Positions 7,762 to 16,063 of a stretch of 23,614 nucleotides of DNA are shown in pieces. The stretch is from PALSA-1355 sp041499515. GTDB lineage: Bacteria; Planctomycetota; Planctomycetia; Pirellulales; PALSA-1355. The translations under genes and the position numbers were made by a program. The stretch covers positions 1 through 23,614 of the forward strand of contig JBGQKM010000056.1 of assembly GCA_041499515.1 (NCBI GenBank). The letters are read 5' to 3'. A model generated the notes under the pieces. It was not told where the DNA came from. It worked only from the letters and a program-made list of their open reading frames with translations, and did no database searches. Numbering within the stretch: position 1 is the first letter of the stretch; each line of letters begins with the position of its first letter.

Positions 7762-10700
7762 ATGCTCGCGTTGGTCGCTGCGCTGGCTTCGAGCCCCTTC
7801 ATCTATCGCAAAGTATTTTTTCGCGTCGAGGAGGAAGTTCGCGCCCGGGTCGAAGCCAAAGTCGCGGCCCTCTTTCCACACCTGGTCGTACAGGTGCGCG
7901 CGGCGCATCTGACTGGCAACGGTATCGAAGTCCGCGGTCTTTCGATCGCCGAACCCGGCGCGCCCGGGCCGCAGCCGGAAATCGTCTACCTCGACGAAGT
8001 GTTCCTGGAGTGTCGCACGAATTTGCAGGAATTGATCGCGGGCGAGCCGGCAATTACCAACGCCAGGATCAGTCGCCCCATCCTCCGGGCGACGCGCCGA
8101 CCGGACGGGACGTTCAGCCTGAGCAAATTGTTTCCACTGCCCAAGCCCGATCACGCCATCCCGCTGGCCACGATCGAGGACGGCATGATCGTCATTTTCG
8201 ATCCCCTCAAGAATCCCTCGAGCACGTTCACGCTGCGCGATATCAGTTTGAGCATTCAACCATCGGACGCGGCCAATCCAGAGCCAGGTCTGCTCCAAGT
8301 CCAGGGCAGTCTGATCGGCGATCATATCCACCACATCGAAGTGGCCGGCGTCATCGATCCGAACGACCATCACTGGACGCTCAACGGCACGCTGGACGGG
8401 CTGGACATCTCATCGGAACTGCACGGCGCATTGCCCGGGCAAATCGCCGACTCGCTGGACGTTTTGAAGTCGTTGCGCGCGCGGGCCAATTTGAGTTTTC
8501 ACATCGCCAGCGACGATCCCGACCAGCCGCCGCGATTTGAGATCAACGGCGGCGTGGTCGGCGGCCGGCTCGAAGATCCGCTGCTGCCCAATCCACTGAC
8601 CGACTTGAAGGCCACGATTCATTGTGACAACGACGGCTTTACCATCAGCGAGCTCACGGCCCGCGACGGCGCGACCCTCTGGGGATTCGCGAGATTCCAG
8701 CGGCACGGTTACGAAGCCGGCAGCCCGTTCGTGCTGGAGGGCAACGGCAAACAGGTCCACGTCGACGCCAAGTGGGCCGGCACGTTGCCCGAACCCTGGG
8801 CGACCGATTGGAAAAACTATGACCCCGACGGGGACGTGGATCTTCGATTCACGGTGGAGTATGACGGCCAGGATTTCAAACCGACGCTGCAAGCGACCTG
8901 CCTGAACAACGTCTCGTTCAGTTGCCATAAGTTCCCGTATCGGCTGGACCGCTGCCGCGGCACGCTGACGCTGCAGAACAAGGTGCTGGACGTCGCCATG
9001 ACGGCCTTCGCCGGCGCACAGCCGGTTAGCTTGAACGGGCGCTTCTGGAATCCCGGCGCGCACTTTACCGGCTGGATGGAAATCCAGGGCAATAACATTC
9101 CCTTCGACGAAAAACTGTTCACGGCTTTGCTCGTCAAACCCAAAGCCCACGAGACGCTGCGCGCGCTCGATCCGCGCGAAGGCACATTCAATTTCATTAC
9201 CAAGCTGTGGCGCGACGACCCGCAAGCTCGCGAATGGCGCCAGGACGCCTGGATCACCGTGAACCGTTGCTCGATCACTTATGACAAGTTCCCCTACGAT
9301 CTCAAGAATCTACAGGGCGTGCTGGAACTGCACGACGGCCAGTGGGCCACCTCGCCGGAATCGGAACTCGTCGGTACCAACGGCACCGGCATCGTGAAGT
9401 TGCAGGGCACGCTGGCCACTGCGCCCGAACAGGACGTGCTGGACCTGAAGATCCACGCCGAGAACGTTCCGTTGCAGGAAGACCTGCGCAACGCCTTGCA
9501 GGCGAGCCAGCAGCAACTTTGGGATTCCTTGCAGCCGTATGGGAAGATCGACCTCGATGCCCACGTAGGATACGACTCGCGCACCAGGAAAACGACGATC
9601 GGCGTGCAGGCGCATCCGCGCGACGACACGACGTCGATCGGCACCTCGATCGAACCCGTTTCTTTCCCCTATCGCATGAGAATGCTGGGCGGCTTCATCG
9701 ACTATCGCGACGGCCACGCCGAGCTGAAGGATATCAATGCCATGCACGGCCACACGCACATGCATACCCGCGGCTCGTGCGATATCCGGCCCGACGGCAG
9801 TTGGCAATTGTCCTTGCGGGACTTGAAGATCGATCGATTGCGCTTGCAAGGCGACGATCACCAACTCGAGGCCGCGTTGCCCGATGCGCTGAAGCGCGCC
9901 GTGGCCGAACTGAAGCCCACCGGCCCGATCAATCTGCAAGGCGCGCTGGATTTTTCCAAGCGCAGCCCCCAGGCCCCGCTGCACACCGGCTGGAACGTCC
10001 AACTCTATCTCAACCAAGGCAGCCTGCAGGTCGGCCCCAAATTGGATAATGTCTTTGGGCGCGTGACGCTGATGGGCACCTCCGACGGCCCACGCTACTC
10101 CAGCCAGGGCGAATTGGATCTCGACAGCCTGACGTACAAGAATTTTCAATTCACGCATGTGATTGGCCCCTTGTGGTTCGACAACAACTATTTCGTGCTG
10201 GGCGACTGGGGGCCGCCGCCGCGCGCCGCGGAACAACAACGCCGGCACGTCACCGCCACGCTTTTGGGCGGCACCCTGGCCGGCGACTGTCACGTCCAAC
10301 TCGGCGCGGTGCCGCAATACCACCTCCGAGCCACGCTCGCGCAAGCCGATCTGGCCCAATTTGCCCGCGAGAACCTGACCAATCACCAGCGACTCAACGG
10401 AAAAATCCTGGCCAACGTCGAACTGCACGGCAGTCGCGGTCCGCGCAATCTGTTCGGCTCGGGCACCATGCATTTGAGCGACGCCGACGTGTACGAATTG
10501 CCGGTGATGGTGTCACTGTTAAAACTCATCCGCGCCAAACCGCCCGATTCGACGGCCTTCACGCAAAGCGACATTGTCTTCGTGATCGAACAGGGCGAAC
10601 ACATTACCTTGAAACAGATTCAGTTGAACGGCGACGCGATCGATCTATCGGGCCAGGGCGAGCTGACGCTGGACGGACAAACCAATCCGATCAATTTGCA

Positions 10701-10935
10701 ATTGCATACGTCGGTGGGACGCGGCAACGTGCCGTTTTTGTCGAGCATGCTGAACGGGGCCAGCCAGCAGATTCTGCAAATCCACGTCGGCGGCACGCTG
10801 GAGCATCCCGTCACCCAAACGCAACCCTTTCCGGCCGCCAACCAGGCCCTACAACAGTTGCAGGGCGAAAACGACCGACCCGCGCCGGTCCGCCAGACGG
10901 GAGGGTTTTTCCGCAATTTTGGCGCGCAGCGATAG
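7762..10935 (+). CDS. AsmA/TamB-like large envelope protein
   Basis: Very large (1057 aa) membrane-anchored protein with one N-terminal hydrophobic helix and a long extracytoplasmic part made mostly of beta-rich repeating segments. The C-terminal portion (about 880-1030, with GSGTMHLSDADVYELPVM and later LSGQGELTLDG) resembles the AsmA-like C-terminal region. AsmA, YhdP and TamB proteins form hydrophobic grooves thought to move phospholipids between membranes or assist outer-membrane assembly; the role here is inferred from family only. The ATG at 7762 falls inside the helix. The codons just upstream, from 7711, encode IVKGLVNGCWFFFKWGF, which fits the missing first half of the anchor. The gene lies between the glycosyltransferase and a small hypothetical. 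Confidence 0.82.
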   Translation: MLALVAALASSPFIYRKVFFRVEEEVRARVEAKVAALFPHLVVQVRAAHLTGNGIEVRGLSIAEPGAPGPQPEIVYLDEVFLECRTNLQELIAGEPAITNARISRPILRATRRPDGTFSLSKLFPLPKPDHAIPLATIEDGMIVIFDPLKNPSSTFTLRDISLSIQPSDAANPEPGLLQVQGSLIGDHIHHIEVAGVIDPNDHHWTLNGTLDGLDISSELHGALPGQIADSLDVLKSLRARANLSFHIASDDPDQPPRFEINGGVVGGRLEDPLLPNPLTDLKATIHCDNDGFTISELTARDGATLWGFARFQRHGYEAGSPFVLEGNGKQVHVDAKWAGTLPEPWATDWKNYDPDGDVDLRFTVEYDGQDFKPTLQATCLNNVSFSCHKFPYRLDRCRGTLTLQNKVLDVAMTAFAGAQPVSLNGRFWNPGAHFTGWMEIQGNNIPFDEKLFTALLVKPKAHETLRALDPREGTFNFITKLWRDDPQAREWRQDAWITVNRCSITYDKFPYDLKNLQGVLELHDGQWATSPESELVGTNGTGIVKLQGTLATAPEQDVLDLKIHAENVPLQEDLRNALQASQQQLWDSLQPYGKIDLDAHVGYDSRTRKTTIGVQAHPRDDTTSIGTSIEPVSFPYRMRMLGGFIDYRDGHAELKDINAMHGHTHMHTRGSCDIRPDGSWQLSLRDLKIDRLRLQGDDHQLEAALPDALKRAVAELKPTGPINLQGALDFSKRSPQAPLHTGWNVQLYLNQGSLQVGPKLDNVFGRVTLMGTSDGPRYSSQGELDLDSLTYKNFQFTHVIGPLWFDNNYFVLGDWGPPPRAAEQQRRHVTATLLGGTLAGDCHVQLGAVPQYHLRATLAQADLAQFARENLTNHQRLNGKILANVELHGSRGPRNLFGSGTMHLSDADVYELPVMVSLLKLIRAKPPDSTAFTQSDIVFVIEQGEHITLKQIQLNGDAIDLSGQGELTLDGQTNPINLQLHTSVGRGNVPFLSSMLNGASQQILQIHVGGTLEHPVTQTQPFPAANQALQQLQGENDRPAPVRQTGGFFRNFGAQR

Positions 10936-11059
10936 TACGGTTTGACTTGGTCCGCTGGGCACGTAGCCTTTTCCTGCGAGGCTTGCGGCGCGCGGATGGC
11001 CAGACCGCGGGAAAGCGCGACGGCAGTCGATTGCAATTATCTGGCCCAAGGAGCATGCC

Positions 11060-11395
11060 ATGAGCATTGGACCCTTAGGCGGCATTTTCGCCAGCGCGGC
11101 CGGCGCGCAACTGGCGCAGGGCACAGGCTCGGACGTGAAACGGGCCCAGCACGACGCGACCAACAAGCAGCGACAAGTCGCCTCGCAACAGCAGGCCGAC
11201 AGCGCCGCGGGTATCGCCGAAACCGACGGCGAGGACATCGAGTCCAACGACCGCGACGCCGACGGCCGACGGCCGTGGGAGTTTGGCCCGCCCAAACCGC
11301 CGGCCGACCCCGCCGCGGAGCAACCGTCAGACACGATCCTGCAGAGCAAGGATACCACCGGCGATTGCGGAAAGTCGCTCGATCTGACCGGCTGA
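11060..11395 (+). CDS. Small conserved planctomycete hypothetical protein
   Basis: A 111-aa hydrophilic protein with strong translation signals: AAGGAG at 11048-11053, 6 nt before the ATG. The N-terminus MSIGPLGGIFASAAGAQLAQ is small and weakly hydrophobic. The rest is rich in Gln, Ala, Asp and Glu, with a likely helical, possibly coiled-coil stretch (about 25-55, VKRAQHDATNKQRQVASQQQ). It then has a DRDADGRRPWEFGPP motif (about 65-79) and a disordered tail. I recall similar short proteins with a DRDADGRR motif in planctomycetes, but no function is known to me. It sits between the AsmA-like gene (124 bp) and dapF (141 bp). Confidence 0.75.
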   Translation: MSIGPLGGIFASAAGAQLAQGTGSDVKRAQHDATNKQRQVASQQQADSAAGIAETDGEDIESNDRDADGRRPWEFGPPKPPADPAAEQPSDTILQSKDTTGDCGKSLDLTG

Positions 11396-11459
11396 ACGCC
11401 CGCGTCGCAACGAACCCAAGCGCCAGCACGCGTGTCTCGATCTTGAGCCGCAATCGGGT

Positions 11460-11488
11460 TTGCCGCCCGCGGTGACACGCCCTAAAAT
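11460..11488 (+). promoter_or_regulatory. Candidate dapF promoter
   Basis: TTGCCG (11460-11465) and TAAAAT (11483-11488) are separated by exactly 17 nt and lie about 50 bp before the dapF start. The -10 matches the consensus at five of six positions. It suggests dapF and the following acyltransferase can be transcribed independently of the upstream genes. Confidence 0.45.
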
Positions 11489-11536
11489 ACCGGCTGCCAG
11501 GACTCACACACCCGAGCGGCCCCAAGCGCTGGTTAC

Positions 11537-12415
11537 ATGCGATTCACCAAGATGCACGGCATCGGCAACGACTATATCTATGTCGATTGCTTTGACGAAG
11601 CATTTCCCGACGATCCGGCGGAACTTGCCCGACGGATTTCGGATCGGCATTTTGGCGTCGGCGGCGACGGGATCATTTTCATCTGTCCTTCGCAAATCGC
11701 GACCGCGCGGATGCGGATGTTCAACGCCGACGGCTCGGAAGCGGAAATGTGCGGCAACGGCATCCGCTGCGTCGCCAAATATGTCTACGACCACGGGATC
11801 TCGGCCGAGCGGCGGATGAAGATCGAAACCGGCGCCGGCCTGCTCACGCTCGATCTGGAAGTGGCTGGCGGCAAAGTCACGCGTGTGCGGGTCGACATGG
11901 GGCAACCGGTTTTGGAACCCGCCAAAATTCCGGTCCAACTGCCAGGCTTCGCGGAAGCGAAGCTAGCCGACGTGCCGCTGGCGCCCCACGTCCAGTTGCC
12001 CAACGCCGGGGGCTGGATCGAAAAGTGTGGGCTCGACGCGCGCATGACGTGCGTTTCGATGGGCAATCCACACCTGGTGTTGTACTGCCGCGACGCAAGC
12101 GCCGTGCCGTTGGCGACGGTCGGCCCGGTGTTGGAAACGCATCCGATCTTTCCGCGGCGGATCAACGTGCACTTTGTCCAGGTCCACGCTCCGCAGGAAG
12201 TGACGATGCGAACGTGGGAACGCGGCAGCGGCATCACGTTGGCCTGCGGCACCGGCGCGTCGGCCGTTTGTGTGGCCGGCAGGCTGGTGAAACGGACCGA
12301 TCGCAAGATCTTGGCGCATCTGCCGGGCGGCGATTTGGAACTGGAATGGGCCGTGGACGGTCATGTATATATGACCGGTTCGGCCACCGAAGTATTTTCC
12401 GGCGTGTGGCCCTGA
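11537..12415 (+). CDS. dapF: Diaminopimelate epimerase DapF
   Basis: Converts LL- to meso-diaminopimelate, the precursor of lysine and of the peptidoglycan cross-link; cytoplasmic, cofactor-free, two-base mechanism. Both catalytic cysteines are present: C72 in MCGNGIRC and C237 in ACGTGASA. The N-terminal KMHGIGNDYIYVD (5-17), FGVGGDG (39-45) and SMGNPHLV signatures are also intact, and the length (292 aa) is slightly longer than the usual 275 or so. The start ATG at 11537 is fixed by homology (MRFTKMHGIGND). Its Shine-Dalgarno sequence is poor. Presence of dapF fits a planctomycete that makes peptidoglycan. An acyltransferase gene follows 53 bp later. Confidence 0.97.
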   Translation: MRFTKMHGIGNDYIYVDCFDEAFPDDPAELARRISDRHFGVGGDGIIFICPSQIATARMRMFNADGSEAEMCGNGIRCVAKYVYDHGISAERRMKIETGAGLLTLDLEVAGGKVTRVRVDMGQPVLEPAKIPVQLPGFAEAKLADVPLAPHVQLPNAGGWIEKCGLDARMTCVSMGNPHLVLYCRDASAVPLATVGPVLETHPIFPRRINVHFVQVHAPQEVTMRTWERGSGITLACGTGASAVCVAGRLVKRTDRKILAHLPGGDLELEWAVDGHVYMTGSATEVFSGVWP

Positions 12416-12468
12416 CGGATCGGCTGGCAGGAGAAGACAATGATGGATACGCGGCAAGGAAGCCCCTG

Positions 12469-13269
12469 ATGAAACGACTCGAGCGATTTGCGATCAAGCT
12501 GGGCGGACTGCTGGCGGCCACGAGCATTCGCGCGTGGATGTCGTCGCTGGACTACAAAGCGGCGTTCTACGATCCGACCGTCGATCCCGTCGATCCCCGT
12601 TATCGGGGCCAAAAGATTTATATTTTCTGGCACGAGAACATTCTGTTTCCGCTCTATCTGCGCGGGCATTGCAACCTGGCGATGCTGCTGAGCCGTCATC
12701 GCGACGCTGACATTCTGAGCGAGGTAGCCAGGCACCTGGGTTTCGAGTTCGTGCGCGGCTCGACCTTTGGCGGCGGCGGCACCGCGCTGCGCGAGCTGTT
12801 GCGCAGGAGCCAGCACATGAATCTGGCCATCACGCCCGACGGGCCGCGCGGACCGCGTCGCGTATTGGCGCAAGGTCCGGTGTATCTTTCGTCGAAGCTC
12901 GGGCTGCCGCTGGTGGCCATGGGCTTTGGTTACGATCGGCCGTGGCGCGTGCGAAGCTGGGATCGCTTTGCCGTTCCCAAGCCTTGCTCGCGGGCACGTG
13001 CAGTGGTCAGCCCACCGATGGTCATTCCGCCGGGATTGGACCGCGAAGGCGTCGAGCACTATCGCCGGCAGGTCGAGGGCCTGTTGAATCGCCTGACTTG
13101 CGAAGCCGCAGCCTGGGCCGAAGCGGGCACGCCGAAGATCGACGAAGTGCCGGCCCGCCGACAGTCCGCCTGGCTCAAGCGACACAAAGATTCAGCATAC
13201 GACGAAATCGCGCCCAGCCACATCGCCCTGCCCTCCCCTGCCCCATCCAGCCGCGCCATCGCGGGCTAG
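12469..13269 (+). CDS. DUF374-type lysophospholipid acyltransferase family protein
   Basis: Predicted membrane-associated acyltransferase of the LPLAT superfamily (DUF374 branch), 266 aa. Visible blocks are IFWHEN near residue 46, which supplies the conserved His, then LLSRHRDADILSEVARHLGF, FVRGSTFGGG (about 89-98) and AITPDGPRGPRR (about 122-133), followed by the SWDRFAVPKP segment typical of the family. Members of this superfamily move acyl chains onto lysolipids or lipid A-like acceptors; the real acceptor here is unknown. AAGGA at 12456-12460 lies 8 nt before the ATG at 12469. The C-terminus has an extra, probably disordered Pro/Ser-rich tail of about 40 residues. It ends 27 bp from the convergent FlgG-like gene. 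Confidence 0.88.
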   Translation: MKRLERFAIKLGGLLAATSIRAWMSSLDYKAAFYDPTVDPVDPRYRGQKIYIFWHENILFPLYLRGHCNLAMLLSRHRDADILSEVARHLGFEFVRGSTFGGGGTALRELLRRSQHMNLAITPDGPRGPRRVLAQGPVYLSSKLGLPLVAMGFGYDRPWRVRSWDRFAVPKPCSRARAVVSPPMVIPPGLDREGVEHYRRQVEGLLNRLTCEAAAWAEAGTPKIDEVPARRQSAWLKRHKDSAYDEIAPSHIALPSPAPSSRAIAG

Positions 13270-13296
13270 TTAGCGTGACCCGACAAGCCGTTGTGG

Positions 13297-14457
13297 TCAT
13301 TCGGCACGTAACAAGGCTTGGAGCGACTTCAACCGATCGACGGTTTGCGACCACTCGCGCGATTCTTCCGTCACATTGACGTTCGACAGTTCCAAAGCGC
13401 CCTGGCGCAGCACCCCGACGCCGTTTTGTCCGGGAGTCCCGAATAGAGTCGACGCCGGGTCATCGCTGATTTGAGCCGGTCCCGAGGCATCGGTTTGTCG
13501 ATAGAGATTCTCGCCCAGCTTCAGCAGGCCATCGGGATTGATGAAGCTGGCAAGCCGGAGTTGTCCCGCTTGACTCAAAGTGGGGCTATGCGACTGTGCA
13601 TACTGCACGGTGCCATTCGGGGCGATCGAGATGCCGGTGGCATCCTGCGGAAATGTAATGGGCGGAATCACAAGTCGACCGGTCTGCGCCGATCCGATCA
13701 CGAGTTGGCCGAGGGCGTTGACGGAGAAATTTCCGGCCCGCGAATACGCCAATTTTCCGGTATCCGGATCGTTGACTTGGAAAAAGCCCTTGCCCTCGAT
13801 GGCCACGTCCAATTCGCGATTGGTTTGAACGAACGCGCCCTGAGAGAAGTCGGTCTGGGTGCATTGCACGCGCGTGCCGAGCCCCACGGCAATGCCGGTC
13901 GGCGCGAATTGGCCCGTTGAGTCCTGCCTGCCGGGCAGGACCTGGTCGTGATACGAGCTTGGCTCGAAGATCACGCGGCTGCGCTTGAATGCGATCGTGT
14001 CGGCATTGGCCAGGTTATTGGCAATCACGGCCAGTTTTGTTTCATAGGCGACGATCGCCTGACGAAGCACATTGCAAGACTGCTGTCCCCGCTGCACGCT
14101 CGAGGGATTGGAGTTGAAATCGTACCCTGCAGGACTGGTCAAGCGCTCGAACAGATTCGGATCGGGCGTTTGAGGCGTCGGGCCTTCGGCGCGAAGGAGC
14201 GTGATCAAACCGTCGGCAGATTCCGCTTGATGGTCAGATATCCGGACGATGTCTTCATCCGAAACATTGGCATCCGAGACATTGTCATCCGAGACCACGG
14301 CCCATTCGTCAGGTTCGATTCGCTGTGACTGGTCGGCCAGATTCTGAGGCTGGGCCACGCGTGGGGAGTGCGACGTATTCGAGCCCTGTTGAAACAAAAC
14401 AAACGTCAAATAGCCTGCCGATAGGACGGCCGCGGCGAACAGCCCATAGCGTTTCAT
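13297..14457 (-). CDS. FlgG-like flagellar hook-basal body protein with N-terminal anchor
   Basis: 386-aa protein. Residues 4-23 are a hydrophobic segment after MKRY, a signal anchor or signal peptide. About 25-125 form an acidic, Ser/Asn/Gln-rich linker. From about 127 on it is a flagellar rod/hook family protein: AVIANNLANADTIAFKRSR (143-161) is the basal-body rod N-terminal signature, followed by DFSQGAFVQTNRELDVAIEGKGFFQV and AYSRAGNFSVNALGQLV as in FlgF/FlgG. The GALELSNVNVTEE block near 355-367 also matches, but the helix normally following it (VNMIxAQRAYE) is replaced by an unrelated charged end. GGAAGGA 7 nt before the ATG at 14457 fixes the start. No other flagellar gene is nearby. 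It may be a rod-like paralog rather than FlgG itself. Confidence 0.82.
   Translation of the reverse strand: MKRYGLFAAAVLSAGYLTFVLFQQGSNTSHSPRVAQPQNLADQSQRIEPDEWAVVSDDNVSDANVSDEDIVRISDHQAESADGLITLLRAEGPTPQTPDPNLFERLTSPAGYDFNSNPSSVQRGQQSCNVLRQAIVAYETKLAVIANNLANADTIAFKRSRVIFEPSSYHDQVLPGRQDSTGQFAPTGIAVGLGTRVQCTQTDFSQGAFVQTNRELDVAIEGKGFFQVNDPDTGKLAYSRAGNFSVNALGQLVIGSAQTGRLVIPPITFPQDATGISIAPNGTVQYAQSHSPTLSQAGQLRLASFINPDGLLKLGENLYRQTDASGPAQISDDPASTLFGTPGQNGVGVLRQGALELSNVNVTEESREWSQTVDRLKSLQALLRAE
14256..14300 (-). repeat. Three tandem 15-bp repeats in the FlgG-like linker
   Basis: CATCCGAAACATTGG, CATCCGAGACATTGT and CATCCGAGACCACGG follow one another in phase (plus-strand reading). On the coding strand they encode the VSDDNVSDANVSDED run, so the acidic linker appears to have grown by in-frame repeat duplication. 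Confidence 0.7.
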
Positions 14458-14676
14458 ATAACAATCCTTCCACGCGTCAGGAGAAACAAGGGCCACCGTT
14501 GGGGGCGGAAGCGTAGTGCAATCGGGCTGGCGACTCAAGCGGGCTTTTTTGCCCTAACGAGGCGACACTCGGCAAGTGCTCGCGTGCTAGCCAGCCTCGC
14601 GGGCGACCGATATATTGACTCCAGGGCTTTAGGTTCCTTGCATTGCAGCACGAGCAGGCCCCTTGAGGCCGTTGGC

Positions 14677-15951
14677 ATGTCTCGGGACGATCTCTATTCC
14701 ACCGCCGCCGATCCCGCCACCGAGCGGGTGTTGTCGGTCTCTGAGCTGACCGATCAGATCAAAGGAGTGCTCGAAGGGCAGTTTCCGGCGGTGTGGGTCA
14801 GCGGCGAGATTTCGAATTTCTCTCGGCCCCAGTCGGGCCACTGCTATCTGACGCTCAAGGACGACACGGCGCAAATCCGCGCGGTCCTGTGGCGCACGGC
14901 CGCCAGCCGGGTGCGCGTCGAATTGCACGACGGGCTGGAAGTCATCTGCCGGGGCCAACTCGACGTGTACGCGCCGCGCGGCAGCTACCAACTGGTCATC
15001 CAGCAGTTAGAACTCAAGGGGCTGGGCGCGCTCGAGCTGGCGCTGCGCAAGCTGCGCGAGCGGTTGGCCGCCGAGGGACTGTTCGAGCCGGCCCGCAAAA
15101 AACCGCTGCCAAAGTTTCCACGCCGCATCGCGTTCGTGACCAGTCCGACCGGCGCGGCGATTCGCGATTTTCTGGAAGTGCTGCGCCGCCGCTGGCGGGG
15201 TGTCGACGTGCTGATCGTGCCGGTGCGCGTGCAAGGCGAAGGAGCCGCGGAAGAAATCGCCGCCGGCATCGCGCTGGTAAACCGGCTGGCCGAACCGGTC
15301 GACGTGCTGGTCGTCGGCCGTGGCGGCGGCAGCCTGGAAGATCTGTGGGCCTTCAACGAAGAGATCGTGGTTCGCGCGATCTTTGCTTCGCGCATTCCGG
15401 TCGTTTCGGCCGTGGGACACGAGATCGACGTGACGCTTTCCGACCTGGTGGCCGACGTGCGCGCGCTGACGCCCAGCGAAGCGGCCGAACGCGTCGTGCC
15501 GGCAGCCGACGAGGTGATGGCCTTTTTGCGGCGGCAAGAACAGCGCCTGGCCGGCGCGCTGCGCGCGCGGGCCTCGGCGGCCCGAGCGCGGCTCGACGCG
15601 TTGGCTGGCTGTCGGGTGTTTCGCCGTCCACTGGAGCGCGTGCAATTACTGGAGCGCCTGTTGGACGATCTCGACGCTCGCACGCGGCGAGCCATCGCGC
15701 GCCGCGTGGAAACGGCCGACAACCTGGTGGCGGCCCACGCCGGGCGATTGGAATCGCTCAGCCCGCTGGCCGTGCTGGGGCGCGGTTACAGCATGACCAG
15801 CCGAGCGAGCGACGGCCAGTTGGTTCGCTCGACGCGCCAGGTGGCCGCCGGCGAATCGCTGCGCACGCGCTTGGCCGACGGCGAAGTGACCAGCCGCGTC
15901 GAGGCCATCAAGCCATTTTCCGTTCCATCCCCCGTGGGGAGATCCATTTGA
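14677..15951 (+). CDS. xseA: Exodeoxyribonuclease VII large subunit
   Basis: Catalytic subunit of exonuclease VII, which degrades single-stranded DNA from both ends in repair. The 424-aa product has the N-terminal OB-fold (about 17-115, with VWVSGEISNFSRPQSGHCYLTLKD), TSPTGAAIRD (155-164), GRGGGSLEDLWAFNEE (214-229) and SAVGHEIDVTLSDLVADVRALTPSEAAE (244-271). It ends in a long helical, Arg-rich region and a GRGYSM motif. Catalytic-core residues D164, R215, H248 and D251 are visible. Upstream in-frame codons to 14584 give a non-family peptide, so the ATG at 14677 is chosen. The 219-bp gap to the divergent FlgG-like gene should hold the operon promoter: TTGACT at 14615-14620 with TTGCAT 17 nt later is a weak candidate. 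Its TGA overlaps the next ATG. Confidence 0.96.
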   Translation: MSRDDLYSTAADPATERVLSVSELTDQIKGVLEGQFPAVWVSGEISNFSRPQSGHCYLTLKDDTAQIRAVLWRTAASRVRVELHDGLEVICRGQLDVYAPRGSYQLVIQQLELKGLGALELALRKLRERLAAEGLFEPARKKPLPKFPRRIAFVTSPTGAAIRDFLEVLRRRWRGVDVLIVPVRVQGEGAAEEIAAGIALVNRLAEPVDVLVVGRGGGSLEDLWAFNEEIVVRAIFASRIPVVSAVGHEIDVTLSDLVADVRALTPSEAAERVVPAADEVMAFLRRQEQRLAGALRARASAARARLDALAGCRVFRRPLERVQLLERLLDDLDARTRRAIARRVETADNLVAAHAGRLESLSPLAVLGRGYSMTSRASDGQLVRSTRQVAAGESLRTRLADGEVTSRVEAIKPFSVPSPVGRSI

Positions 15952-16049
15952 TGGTTGAGGACGATTTGAAAAAACTCAACCCGAGCCCGTGCAAACCGCA
16001 TGGCACCGCCGCTTGCGGCTTAGCAGCGCCCCGTTTCCATTACCAATGA
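15951..16049 (+). CDS. Putative 32-codon ORF between xseA and xseB
   Basis: The ATG at 15951 overlaps the xseA stop (TGATG). GGGGAG at 15936-15941 lies 9 nt upstream. The reading frame, beginning MVEDDLKKLNPSPCKPHG, ends at a TGA at 16047-16049, which overlaps an ATG at 16046 in the xseB frame (ATGA). The peptide has two cysteines and matches nothing I recognise. It may be a real small protein or a coupling leader that carries ribosomes to xseB. It may also be chance. Confidence 0.3.
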   Translation: MVEDDLKKLNPSPCKPHGTAACGLAAPRFHYQ

Positions 16050-16063
16050 AGGACGCAATTCGC

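Noticed and set aside
11749..12468. The acyltransferase reading frame stays open far upstream into dapF
   Set aside because: The upstream translation is Arg/Gly-rich and not family-like, and a good Shine-Dalgarno sequence precedes the ATG at 12469, which starts the DUF374-like protein.
14541..14554. GGGC, six T, GCCC before xseA, looking like a terminator
   Set aside because: The T-run is the loop, not a tail after the stem, and the stem is only 4 bp.
16003..16018. TGGCAC followed by TTGC, resembling a sigma-54 promoter before xseB
   Set aside because: The spacing is one base too long (6 nt instead of 5) and it lies inside a tightly packed operon, so it is probably chance.
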